64,000 nucleotides of DNA from Marinobacter sp. CHS3-4 (GTDB lineage: Bacteria > Pseudomonadota > Gammaproteobacteria > Pseudomonadales > Oleiphilaceae): assembly GCF_030053415.1 (NCBI RefSeq), contig NZ_JASGBJ010000001.1, positions 1,574,394 to 1,638,393 on the forward strand. Direction: 5' to 3'. The notes below the pieces were generated by a model. It had not been told where the DNA came from and made no database searches. It saw only the letters and a program-made list of their open reading frames with translations. Numbering within the stretch: the first letter of the stretch is position 1; each line of letters begins with the position of its first letter. Positions 10,153 to 17,901 of the stretch are shown here, piece after piece. The position numbers and the translations under genes were made by a program.

Positions 10153-11028
10153 TTGTACCGGATTAAGCAGATTGAGGCCGGTATTAATCTCGCCGGTTTC
10201 AGCCAATGGCTGAACGAGCAGGGCGTCGGCCACAGGATTACGGAGGAGGGCGACTCGCAGGTTCTGTGGCTGGAGCATCAGGAACATGCCGAACCTGTGC
10301 TACAGGCCCTGGATCGGTTTGTGCAGGAACCGGAATTGAGAGAAAGGGTAAATGAAGTTGTGGCTTCTCCTGTGTTCGTCCGTGGTCGCTGGCAGCCTTC
10401 CCCTCGCCATGCACCTGCGGTTCTTTCGGTCATCATTATTTCGGGGTTACTGGCCTGGTTTACAGCTCTTGGACAGAATACGCTCTCGACGTACCTGATG
10501 ATGATAGATCCCAGGGTTTATGACTGGGGTACCATGGCCGAGCGGATTCAGGCGTTATCCGCAACCCTGGGCGCCGGGGAATTCTGGCGATTATTGACCC
10601 CGGATTTTCTGCATTTCAGCTGGACACACATTGTTTTCAACGCCGTCATGCTCTGGTTTCTGGGCAGTCAGGTTGAATGGTTTGACGGCCGTCAGCGCTT
10701 GCTGATCCTGTTTGTCGTGGTCAGTCTCTTTTCAAACGGGCTCCAGTATCTGATGGCCGGCCCGTTGTTCGGTGGTTTGTCGGGAGTGGTGTACGGCATT
10801 CTGGGGTATTGCTGGCTTAGCCAGCGGCGCCGCGCCCGGTTCCAGTTTCCGCCTGCACTGGTCACTTTTGCGGTTGCCTGGATGGTGCTGGGTTATACTC
10901 CTTTGCCCGAAGTTCTTGGGCTGGGCCGAATGGCGAACGAGGCTCACCTTGGTGGGTTTCTGGCTGGCCTGGGCCTCGCAGCGGTTTTGCCGGTGCCAAA
11001 AAAAGCCCCACCAAAAGGTGGGGCATAA
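10153..11028 (+). CDS. Rhomboid-family intramembrane serine protease
   Basis: The 291-residue protein begins with a small cytosolic domain like that of GlpG (1-75). About six membrane segments follow. The catalytic pair is visible as Ser210 in FGGLSGVVYG and His265 in NEAHLGG, with the conserved HFSWTHIVFNAVMLWFLG before them. It should cleave membrane proteins inside the inner membrane. The start is a TTG with GAGGTGATG just upstream, three bases after the phosphatase stop codon. Its last codons (KKAPPKGGA) coincide with the terminator of the antisense small RNA candidate. That hairpin therefore serves two strands at once, which constrains this C-terminus. Confidence 0.88.
   Translation: MYRIKQIEAGINLAGFSQWLNEQGVGHRITEEGDSQVLWLEHQEHAEPVLQALDRFVQEPELRERVNEVVASPVFVRGRWQPSPRHAPAVLSVIIISGLLAWFTALGQNTLSTYLMMIDPRVYDWGTMAERIQALSATLGAGEFWRLLTPDFLHFSWTHIVFNAVMLWFLGSQVEWFDGRQRLLILFVVVSLFSNGLQYLMAGPLFGGLSGVVYGILGYCWLSQRRRARFQFPPALVTFAVAWMVLGYTPLPEVLGLGRMANEAHLGGFLAGLGLAAVLPVPKKAPPKGGA
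10998..11024 (-). terminator. Rho-independent terminator of the small RNA
   Basis: An 8-bp stem GCCCCACC/GGTGGGGC with a TTTT loop is followed by seven T when read on the minus strand. Read on the plus strand the hairpin is followed by ATAAAAG, so it points leftward. No protein gene on the minus strand lies upstream to need it. Confidence 0.85.
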
Positions 11029-11087
11029 AAGAGAGCGTGTAGCTCCTGATGAGAGAGACCAAATGAACACAACCTTCGTCATTTGGT
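10998..11087 (-). ncRNA. Candidate Fur-repressed small RNA (RyhB/PrrF-like class)
   Basis: A complete small-RNA transcription unit is visible on the minus strand. A perfect TTGACA, 18-base spacer and TATCAT overlap a Fur box, predicting a start near 11087. The RNA would begin with a 9-bp stem (ACCAAATGA at 11087-11079 with TCATTTGGT at 11066-11058). An unpaired C/U-rich stretch of about 30 bases follows (11057-11028). It ends with the hairpin GCCCCACC-TTTT-GGTGGGGC (11024-11005) and seven T (11004-10998). The length of about 90 nt equals that of E. coli RyhB. Its 3' end is antisense to the last codons of the rhomboid gene. Sequence similarity to known RyhB or PrrF is not claimed. The class is inferred from architecture and the Fur box. 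Confidence 0.72.
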
Positions 11088-11092
11088 GAGTT

Positions 11093-11111
11093 AATGATAA
11101 TCATTATCATT
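11093..11111. promoter_or_regulatory. Fur box
   Basis: AATGATAATCATTATCATT is a perfect 9-1-9 dyad and matches the classic Fur consensus built from GATAAT hexamers. It covers the -10 box and part of the spacer of the minus-strand small-RNA promoter. It lies 56 bases before the DUF1315 gene on the plus strand, where TTGGTG (11083-11088) and TATCAT (11105-11110) could form a weaker divergent promoter. Iron-bound Fur should repress from here. Confidence 0.85.
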
Positions 11112-11123
11112 TTTATCTGTCAA
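11094..11123 (-). promoter_or_regulatory. Sigma70 promoter of the small RNA
   Basis: On the minus strand TTGACA (11123-11118) and TATCAT (11099-11094) are separated by 18 bases. The -10 element is embedded in the Fur box, so repressor and polymerase would compete directly. Confidence 0.75.
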
Positions 11124-11166
11124 CAGTTTTGGGAAATTTATTCTCTGTGTTCTACGGGAGTGAGCA

Positions 11167-11463
11167 ATGACCTACGATGAGCTGATCAAACGGCTGGACC
11201 CGACGGTCTATCAAAACCTCAAGCGCTCACTGGAGCTGGGAAAGTGGCCGGATGGCCGCAAGCTGACGGACGAGCAGCGCGGCATTTGTATGGAAGCCAT
11301 TATTTACTACGAAGAGCATCATCAGATTCCGCAAGAGCAGCGGACGGGATACCTGGATCGTGGAGAGAAAACCGGAACAGCCTGTGACCCCAGTGTCAGC
11401 CGCACGGCGGGTACTGGCAATGCTGCCGGTGATTCCGACCAGTACTTTGAGGTGAAGCCTTGA
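11167..11463 (+). CDS. DUF1315 (YeaC-like) protein
   Basis: The 98-residue protein has the DUF1315 core in its first 60 residues (YQNLKRSLELGKWPDGRKLTDEQRG), which resembles E. coli YeaC. The C-terminal 35 residues are low in order. The function is unknown. The ribosome-binding site is GGGAG, nine bases before the ATG. The next gene begins inside its stop codon, so the two are translationally coupled. A Fur box lies 56 bases upstream, so iron control of this operon is possible. Confidence 0.82.
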   Translation: MTYDELIKRLDPTVYQNLKRSLELGKWPDGRKLTDEQRGICMEAIIYYEEHHQIPQEQRTGYLDRGEKTGTACDPSVSRTAGTGNAAGDSDQYFEVKP

Positions 11464-12302
11464 CCGCAGTCGTGGATGTCAGCGGCCGACTTCGAAAAAT
11501 GCCGGTCGAGGCGGCCAGCCCGGTTGCATACAGCCTGCTGCTGGGTGAAACACGGATACCACTGAACGATCTGGTGGGTTACTCACTGCGGTTGGATTTT
11601 GACGGTGTCATTCGCTGCATCAACTGTGACCGCAAGACCAACAAAAGTTTCAGTCAGGGCTTCTGTTACCCTTGCTTCAAGAAGCTGGCGGCTTGTGATT
11701 CCTGTATCATGAGTCCTGAGAAGTGCCATTTTCATGAAGGTACCTGCAGAGAGCCGGAATGGGGTGAAACCCATTGCATGATTGAGCACGTTGTTTATCT
11801 GGCTAATTCTTCGGGGCTGAAAGTAGGCATTACCCGGGGTACCCAGGTACCGACCCGCTGGATTGACCAGGGGGCGGTGGATGCCATACCCATGGTGCGA
11901 GTTGCCACAAGGCAGCTGGCGGGCTTCGTTGAGGTCGCGTGCAAGCAGCATGTCGCAGATCGGACCAACTGGCGCGCTATGCTGAAAGGTGATGTGCCGG
12001 AACTGGACTTGCGCGAGGAACGCTCGCGAATGCTGGCACTGATCGAAGACGATTTGGCGGATCTGAAATCAAAACACGGCGACGAAGCCATTCAACCTGT
12101 TTCAGAGGATGGACTGACACTGGATTACCCGGTGGCCGTCTGGCCTGAGAAGGTGAAGACCCACAATCTGGATAAGGCGTCCGCGGCCGAGGGGATACTG
12201 CAAGGCATAAAAGGGCAGTATCTGATCCTCGACACGGGCGTGATCAACATTCGAAAATACACCGGTTACGAAGTTCGTTTTCGGGTATTTTCCAATCAAT
12301 AA
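11460..12302 (+). CDS. DUF2797 protein with zinc-ribbon-like cysteines
   Basis: The 280-residue product has paired cysteines in its first third (CINCDRKTNKSFSQGFCYPCFKKLAACDSC), probably a zinc site. A GIY-YIG-like stretch follows (HVVYLANSSGLKVGITRGTQVPTRWIDQGA) and is the hallmark of DUF2797. The cellular role is unknown. Translation probably begins at the TTG at 11460, overlapping the stop codon of the DUF1315 gene by four bases (TTGA) with GAGGTGAAG just before it. It is followed after 44 bases by pepN. Confidence 0.82.
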   Translation: MTAVVDVSGRLRKMPVEAASPVAYSLLLGETRIPLNDLVGYSLRLDFDGVIRCINCDRKTNKSFSQGFCYPCFKKLAACDSCIMSPEKCHFHEGTCREPEWGETHCMIEHVVYLANSSGLKVGITRGTQVPTRWIDQGAVDAIPMVRVATRQLAGFVEVACKQHVADRTNWRAMLKGDVPELDLREERSRMLALIEDDLADLKSKHGDEAIQPVSEDGLTLDYPVAVWPEKVKTHNLDKASAAEGILQGIKGQYLILDTGVINIRKYTGYEVRFRVFSNQ

Positions 12303-12346
12303 AAACGGGGCGACGACCGAGTTGTCCGGTTTTCTGGAGACATATC

Positions 12347-14986
12347 ATGCGTACCAGCCAGCCACAGACCATCTACCTGAAAGACTACAAGGTGCCGGCT
12401 TTCGTTGTAGATCATGTCGACCTGCGTTTTGAGCTGTTTGAAGACGGAGCCCGGGTTCACAGTTTGCTTTCGGTTCGCCGGAATCCGGAGAGCGATGGCA
12501 CAGAGCAGAATCTGGAACTGGACGGCGACAGCCTGACCCTCGAATCGGTTCAGCTGGACGGCCGCGTGCTGTCTGAAGGCGATTACGATAACCGCGGTGA
12601 AAAGCTTGTGGTGTCGTCTGTACCGGACCAGTTCGAGTTGTCGGTGGTCACCTGGATTGAGCCACAGAACAATACCCGGCTGGAAGGGCTGTATAAGTCC
12701 TCGGGCATGTTCTGTACCCAGTGTGAGGCGGAAGGTTTCCGTTGCATCACCTATTTCCCGGACCGCCCCGACGTCATGGCGCGTTTCCGGACACGCATCG
12801 AGGCAGACAAGTCCAGCTATCCGATTCTGTTGTCCAACGGCAACGATGTTGAAAAAGGCGATCTGGATAATGGCCGTCACTATGTGACCTGGGAAGATCC
12901 GTTCCCGAAGCCCTCCTATCTGTTTGCGTTGGTGGCTGGTGACCTGGTCGAGAAAACCGACAACTTCCGTACCATGAGCGGCCGCGATATCGACCTACGT
13001 ATGTACGTTGAGCCCCGCAATTCAGAGAAATGCGACCACGCCATGGATTCCCTGAAGCGTTCCATGCGGTGGGACGAGGAAGTTTATGGCCGCGAGTACG
13101 ATCTGGATATCTTTATGATCGTGGCCGTTGACGACTTCAATATGGGCGCCATGGAAAACAAGGGCCTGAATATTTTTAACTCGTCGTGTGTGTTGGCCAG
13201 TCAGGAAACGGCGACCGACGTGGCGTTCCAGCGCATCGAATCGATTGTTGCTCACGAATATTTCCACAACTGGTCTGGTAACCGTGTTACCTGCCGCGAT
13301 TGGTTCCAGTTGAGCCTGAAAGAAGGTTTCACCGTCTTCCGTGACTCTCAGTTTTCTTCGGATATGGGGTCACCGACTGTGAAGCGAATCGAGGACGCAG
13401 CCATGCTGCGCACAGCCCAGTTCGCTGAAGACTCTGGTCCGATGGCACATCCCGTGCGCCCGCAGTCCTACATGGAAATTTCCAACTTCTATACGCTGAC
13501 CATATACGAGAAGGGCTGCGAAGTTGTGGGCATGATCCACACGCTCCTGGGCGAAGAGATGTTCCGCAAAGGCAGCGACCTGTATTTCGAGCGTCATGAT
13601 GGCCAAGCCGTCACCACCGATGATTTTGTACGTGCCATGGAGGATGCTAGCGGTCGCGATCTGAGCCAGTTCAGGTTGTGGTACGAGCAGGCGGGTACGC
13701 CGGAGCTTTCTGTTCAGGATGAATTCGATGAGAACAATGGCGTTTACCGGCTCACGATTGAGCAGTCGATACCGGATACGCCTGGGCAGACCGACAAGAA
13801 GCCCCAACACATTCCGTTTGCGATTGGTTTGCTGGGCGCCGACGGCAAGGCATTACCATTGAACCTGTCCCGGGATGAACAGAATGCCCCTACCGAGCGG
13901 ATTCTGGAACTGACGGATTCTGCCCATACTTTCGAGTTTCATGGTCTAGAGCATCGGCCAGTGCCATCTTTGCTGCGGCATTTTTCGGCGCCTGTTCGAG
14001 TGCAGTATGACTGGACTCGTGAGCAGCTGACCTTTCTGATGAGCCACGACGGAGATGGTTTCAACCGTTGGGACGCGGGTCAGAAGCTGGCAATTGACGT
14101 GATTAATTCTTTGATCGAAAACCCCGAATTGGCTGTCGATGGGGGGCTGGTGGAAGCATACCGGGGCCTGCTTTCTGACGAGTCGCTGGATCAGGCGCTG
14201 GTTGCCAAAATGCTGCAGTTGCCGACCGAGGCCTATCTGATCGAACTCTCCGCTCAGCCAGCGGTTCAGGCGATCCACTCAGCTCGGGAAAAAGTCCTGG
14301 GCAAATTGGCCGTCGATCTTCGGGACGAGCTCCTTGCGTGTTATCACCGCAATACAGTGTCCGGCGAATACAGGGTTACCCCTGAAGATGTTGCCCGCCG
14401 CAGCCTGCGTAACACTGCGCTTGCCTGGTTGCTGCATATCGGCGACGAAGAAGCCCGTTCGTTTGCGCTGACCCAGTATTCGGGCGCCGACAACATGACA
14501 GATCGCATGGGTGCACTCCGGGCGCTGGTCGGATCCGATTTCGAAAACGATCGTGAGTCCACGCTGGCGGACTTCTATCAACGTTTCCAGAAGGATCCGC
14601 AGGTCGTGGAGCAATGGTTTTCAGTGCAGGCGGCCAGCTCCCGCACTGGAAGCTTGGCGCAGATTCGCCAGTTGATGGAGCACCCGGCATTCGACTGGAA
14701 GAATCCAAACAAAATCCGTTCGGTGATCGGGGCGTTCGCAGGGCAGAATCTGCCTGCTTTCCACGCCGAGGATGGGTCTGGGTATCAGTTCCTGGCGGAG
14801 CAGATCTGCCGCCTGGACGACAGCAACCCGCAAATAGCCGCACGACTGGTTTCACCGCTTACGCGCTGGCGGAAGTTCGCTACAGTGCATGGGCAAAAGA
14901 TGAAGTCGGCTCTGGAAACGGTTCGAGACAAGCAGGGCTTGTCGAGGGACGTTTACGAGGTGGTTCACAAGAGTCTGGCCGGGTAA
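12347..14986 (+). CDS. pepN: Aminopeptidase N
   Basis: Zinc metallopeptidase of family M1 that removes N-terminal residues from peptides in the cytoplasm. The product has 879 residues (E. coli PepN 870). It contains the exopeptidase motif GAMEN (about 267) and the zinc site HEYFH at 303-307 with Glu326 19 residues further (SLKEGFT). The C-terminal two thirds are the usual helical domains. It is the last gene of the DUF1315-DUF2797-pepN series. A small GC dyad (gcggcc/ggccgc) follows the stop codon without a T run. Confidence 0.96.
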   Translation: MRTSQPQTIYLKDYKVPAFVVDHVDLRFELFEDGARVHSLLSVRRNPESDGTEQNLELDGDSLTLESVQLDGRVLSEGDYDNRGEKLVVSSVPDQFELSVVTWIEPQNNTRLEGLYKSSGMFCTQCEAEGFRCITYFPDRPDVMARFRTRIEADKSSYPILLSNGNDVEKGDLDNGRHYVTWEDPFPKPSYLFALVAGDLVEKTDNFRTMSGRDIDLRMYVEPRNSEKCDHAMDSLKRSMRWDEEVYGREYDLDIFMIVAVDDFNMGAMENKGLNIFNSSCVLASQETATDVAFQRIESIVAHEYFHNWSGNRVTCRDWFQLSLKEGFTVFRDSQFSSDMGSPTVKRIEDAAMLRTAQFAEDSGPMAHPVRPQSYMEISNFYTLTIYEKGCEVVGMIHTLLGEEMFRKGSDLYFERHDGQAVTTDDFVRAMEDASGRDLSQFRLWYEQAGTPELSVQDEFDENNGVYRLTIEQSIPDTPGQTDKKPQHIPFAIGLLGADGKALPLNLSRDEQNAPTERILELTDSAHTFEFHGLEHRPVPSLLRHFSAPVRVQYDWTREQLTFLMSHDGDGFNRWDAGQKLAIDVINSLIENPELAVDGGLVEAYRGLLSDESLDQALVAKMLQLPTEAYLIELSAQPAVQAIHSAREKVLGKLAVDLRDELLACYHRNTVSGEYRVTPEDVARRSLRNTALAWLLHIGDEEARSFALTQYSGADNMTDRMGALRALVGSDFENDRESTLADFYQRFQKDPQVVEQWFSVQAASSRTGSLAQIRQLMEHPAFDWKNPNKIRSVIGAFAGQNLPAFHAEDGSGYQFLAEQICRLDDSNPQIAARLVSPLTRWRKFATVHGQKMKSALETVRDKQGLSRDVYEVVHKSLAG

Positions 14987-15119
14987 GAGCGGCCCAGGCC
15001 GCTGTAGAGCCGCTACCACTACATTGTCACACGACGATACAAAATCGCACTTTTGAACGATGGACAATAGTGGCCAATGGTCTAACCTGTCACCAACCGA
15101 CAAACCATGATTTCACAAG

Positions 15120-15142
15120 AAAAAAAGCCCGGAAGAGGGCTT
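15120..15142 (-). terminator. Leftward terminator-like hairpin in the DUF1329 leader
   Basis: AAGCCC/GGGCTT (15125-15130 and 15137-15142) with a 6-base loop is followed by seven T when read on the minus strand. There is no minus-strand protein gene to its right. It either ends an antisense transcript of the DUF1329 start or is a chance hairpin 25 bases before the start codon. I found no clear minus-strand promoter for such a transcript. Confidence 0.4.
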
Positions 15143-15166
15143 CCAGACATCGTTAAAGGTCTACCA

Positions 15167-16555
15167 ATGAACAACAAGATAAACGTGATATTGGGCAGTT
15201 TGCTTGCCGCTTCTGTTCTTGCTGCGCCCGCCATGGCGGCCGTGTCTCAAAGCCAGGCTGCAAGGCTTGGGCAGGATTTGACGCCGTTTGGCTCAGAGAA
15301 AGCCGGTAACGAAGCTGGCACCATCCCAGCCTGGACTGGCGGTTTGACAGAGGCGCCTCCGGGGTATGAAGGCAGTGGTCAGCATCACATCAATCCGTTT
15401 CCGGAAGACGAAGTGCTGTTCACGATCAACGCTTCCAATGCTGAGCAGTTTGATGATTTTCTGACCGATGGCCAGCGTGCCATGCTGGATACCTATCCCA
15501 CCACGTTTAATATTCCGGTGTATAAAAGCCGTCGTACCCACGCTGTTCCGGACTGGGTCGCCGAAAACACCAAAGACAATGCCACCAGTGCCGAAATCGT
15601 AGGTAAAGGCGCGGGCATTGACGGCGCGTTTGGTGGTTATCCGTTCCCGATTCTTCACGGCAACAACGAAATGAAAGCCTGGCAGGTCATGTGGAACCAT
15701 CTGACCCGCTGGCGTGGTATTTCCATTACCCGTCGTTCAAGTGAAGTAGCGGTTCAGACGGACGGCGACTACTCGCTGGTTACCTCGCAGCAGGAAGCTT
15801 TTTTCAACTACTACAATCCGGAAGGCGGTGAAGAAGATCTGGACAACGTGATCTTCTACTACTTGTCTTTCACCCAGTCGCCACCCCGCCTTGCGGGCGG
15901 TGCGATTTTGATCCACGAAACGCTCAACCAGATCATTAACCCGCGTAACGGCTGGGGCTACAACGCCGGCCAGCGTCGCGTGCGTCGCGCGCCCAACCTT
16001 GGGTATGACTCGCCAATTGCGGCTGCGGATAACCTGCGTACAGCGGATGACACCGATATCTTCAACGGCGCCCTGGATCGTTACAACTGGGATTACAAGG
16101 GCATGCGTGAAATCTACGTGCCCTACAACAACTACAAGCTCGGTGAGGCGGGCACGCCTTACTCGGAAATACTGGGCATTGCCCACCTTAACCCGGAGCT
16201 GACCCGTTGGGAGCTGCACCGTGTTCATGTGGTGGAGGCAAATCTTAAAGAGGGTGAGCGACACATTTACGGCAAGCGCCGATTCTATGTGGATGCAGAC
16301 AGCTGGAACACTCTGTTGGTCGATCAGTACGATGGCCGCGGCGAGCTGTGGCGAGTCACCATGGGCATGGCAAAGAATTATTACGAGCTTCCCGGCGTGT
16401 GGACTACACTGGATGTGTACCACGATCTGCAGGCACGTCGTTACCATGTTCTGGGGCTTGATACTGAAGAATCATCCACCCGCGAATTCACTGACGATGT
16501 GCCCAACCGTCGTTACTTCTCTCCGGCGTCATTGCGTCGCAGGAGTGTTCGCTAA
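15167..16555 (+). CDS. DUF1329 secreted protein
   Basis: The 462-residue protein starts with a clean signal peptide ending AAPAMAAV and belongs to DUF1329. It has the typical openings AARLGQDLTPFGSEKAGNEAGTIPAWTGG and later NGWGYNAGQRRVRRAPNLGYDSP. The start at 15167 is preferred because the signal peptide begins there and AAAGGT stands upstream. In Pseudomonas and Marinobacter such genes sit with DUF1302, YCF48-like and MMPL genes and are thought to help envelope or lipid traffic. The YCF48 and MMPL partners follow here but no DUF1302 gene is in the window. Confidence 0.88.
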   Translation: MNNKINVILGSLLAASVLAAPAMAAVSQSQAARLGQDLTPFGSEKAGNEAGTIPAWTGGLTEAPPGYEGSGQHHINPFPEDEVLFTINASNAEQFDDFLTDGQRAMLDTYPTTFNIPVYKSRRTHAVPDWVAENTKDNATSAEIVGKGAGIDGAFGGYPFPILHGNNEMKAWQVMWNHLTRWRGISITRRSSEVAVQTDGDYSLVTSQQEAFFNYYNPEGGEEDLDNVIFYYLSFTQSPPRLAGGAILIHETLNQIINPRNGWGYNAGQRRVRRAPNLGYDSPIAAADNLRTADDTDIFNGALDRYNWDYKGMREIYVPYNNYKLGEAGTPYSEILGIAHLNPELTRWELHRVHVVEANLKEGERHIYGKRRFYVDADSWNTLLVDQYDGRGELWRVTMGMAKNYYELPGVWTTLDVYHDLQARRYHVLGLDTEESSTREFTDDVPNRRYFSPASLRRRSVR

Positions 16556-16612
16556 AGCGGGCGTCGATAGTAACAGGGCGTGATGCGCCCAGGGTTGATG
16601 GCGAGGATTATG

Positions 16613-16640
16613 CCGGTGGTCGAGAGGCCACCGGTTTATT
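16613..16640 (+). terminator. Weak hairpin between DUF1329 and YCF48 genes
   Basis: CCGGTGG/CCACCGG with an 8-base loop followed by TTTATT could partially stop transcription after DUF1329. A second smaller dyad (GGGCG/CGCCC, 16576-16590) precedes it. Confidence 0.35.
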
Positions 16641-16707
16641 CGTACCAGTAACCGGGATGCCGGCGACTGAAGACTGACACTGTTCAACAAAAAAATAGGC
16701 AATCTGA

Positions 16708-17856
16708 ATGGCTAAAAGGTTGATGTGCAACACTTTGGGAGCGGCCTGCGTGGGGCTTTCCATGGCGATGTCTGCCCCCTCTGTGTTCGCGCTCGCAGAT
16801 ATCATCGAAACTCCATCCAGGCCCACCTCCCTCGCACCTGAAAATCTTCTCACCGACGCAGACCGCGCCGGCGACAGGATTGTGGCGGCTGGTGAGCGTG
16901 GCCACATTATCTACTCCGACAACGGGGGCGATTCATGGACTCAGGGCGAAGTGCCTGTATCTGTGACGCTCACGGGCGTGGATTTTGGAACCGACACCCA
17001 TGGCTGGGCAGTAGGCCATAGCGGCGTGGTTCTACACAGCGAGGATGCCGGCGAGTCGTGGGATCTGCAGTTGACCGGCGTTGAGGCTGCCAAGCTGGCC
17101 ATTGAAACCCGCAAAGATGAAATTGCAGCGATGGAAGAACGCATTGAAGAAGCGCCTGAAGAAGAGGTCGGTGACCTTGAATGGGCGCTGGACGATCTGA
17201 TCTTCTCGCTGGAAAACATGCAGTCTGATCTGGAGATTGGCCCGGTAAACCCGTTGTTGGACGTCTGGTTCGAGAATGAGAGCCATGGCTTTGTGGTGGG
17301 CGCCTACGGCATGTTCCTGCGCACTCAGGACGGTGGAAAGACCTGGCAGGATTGGGGGCCGCAACTGGATAACCCCAGAAGCTTCCACCTGAACAGCGTT
17401 ACTCAGATCACTGGCGGAGCTCTGGTGGTTGTTGGTGAGGCCGGTCAGATTTTCGTGTCTGTCGACGGTGGCGACACCTGGGAAAAGCGTGAAAGCCCTT
17501 ACGAAGGTTCATTGTTTGGTGCCATGAGCACCGGCAACGTCAATGAAATTCTGGCATTCGGCCTGCGTGGTAACACCTTTATGTCGACGGATCTTGGCAA
17601 GAGCTGGAAAGTCGTTCCGAACGAAGGTGGAGCAACGCTGAATGATGGCGCTGTCGCCGATGATGGGCGCATTACTCTGGTTGGAAATGGCGGTGCCGTT
17701 TTAATGAGCACCAACGGTGGCGAGAGCTTCCGTCCATATTTCCGGGATGACAGGGAAGGCGTTATGGATGTTGTGCCGCTGTCTGGCACCAATCTATTGA
17801 TTATTGGCGAAGGCGGAGTGAACTTCACTGACGCCAAAGGCAAAGATCTACAATAA
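16708..17856 (+). CDS. YCF48-like beta-propeller protein, exported
   Basis: The 382-residue protein has a signal peptide (1-28, ending SVFALA) and repeated propeller blades of the YCF48/BNR type. Each carries a variant of S-x-D-x-G-x-(S/T)-W: SDNGGDSW, SEDAGESW, TQDGGKTW, SVDGGDTW, STDLGKSW and STNGGESF. Between the second and third blade lies an acidic helical insert of about 60 residues (about 130-185). The homologous HCF136/YCF48 proteins assist assembly of membrane complexes. By position this one probably assists the MMPL transporter encoded 45 bases downstream, which is inference. Confidence 0.85.
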   Translation: MAKRLMCNTLGAACVGLSMAMSAPSVFALADIIETPSRPTSLAPENLLTDADRAGDRIVAAGERGHIIYSDNGGDSWTQGEVPVSVTLTGVDFGTDTHGWAVGHSGVVLHSEDAGESWDLQLTGVEAAKLAIETRKDEIAAMEERIEEAPEEEVGDLEWALDDLIFSLENMQSDLEIGPVNPLLDVWFENESHGFVVGAYGMFLRTQDGGKTWQDWGPQLDNPRSFHLNSVTQITGGALVVVGEAGQIFVSVDGGDTWEKRESPYEGSLFGAMSTGNVNEILAFGLRGNTFMSTDLGKSWKVVPNEGGATLNDGAVADDGRITLVGNGGAVLMSTNGGESFRPYFRDDREGVMDVVPLSGTNLLIIGEGGVNFTDAKGKDLQ

Positions 17857-17901
17857 CGCCCTGATGCGGCACCAACAGAACGAATTTAGAGGGGCTTTTT
17901 A

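Noticed and set aside
10862-11110. Minus-strand frame of 82 codons covering the small-RNA locus
   Set aside because: Its start lies inside the Fur box and upstream of the predicted transcription start, it lacks a Shine-Dalgarno sequence, and it runs through the terminator. The locus is better explained as non-coding RNA.
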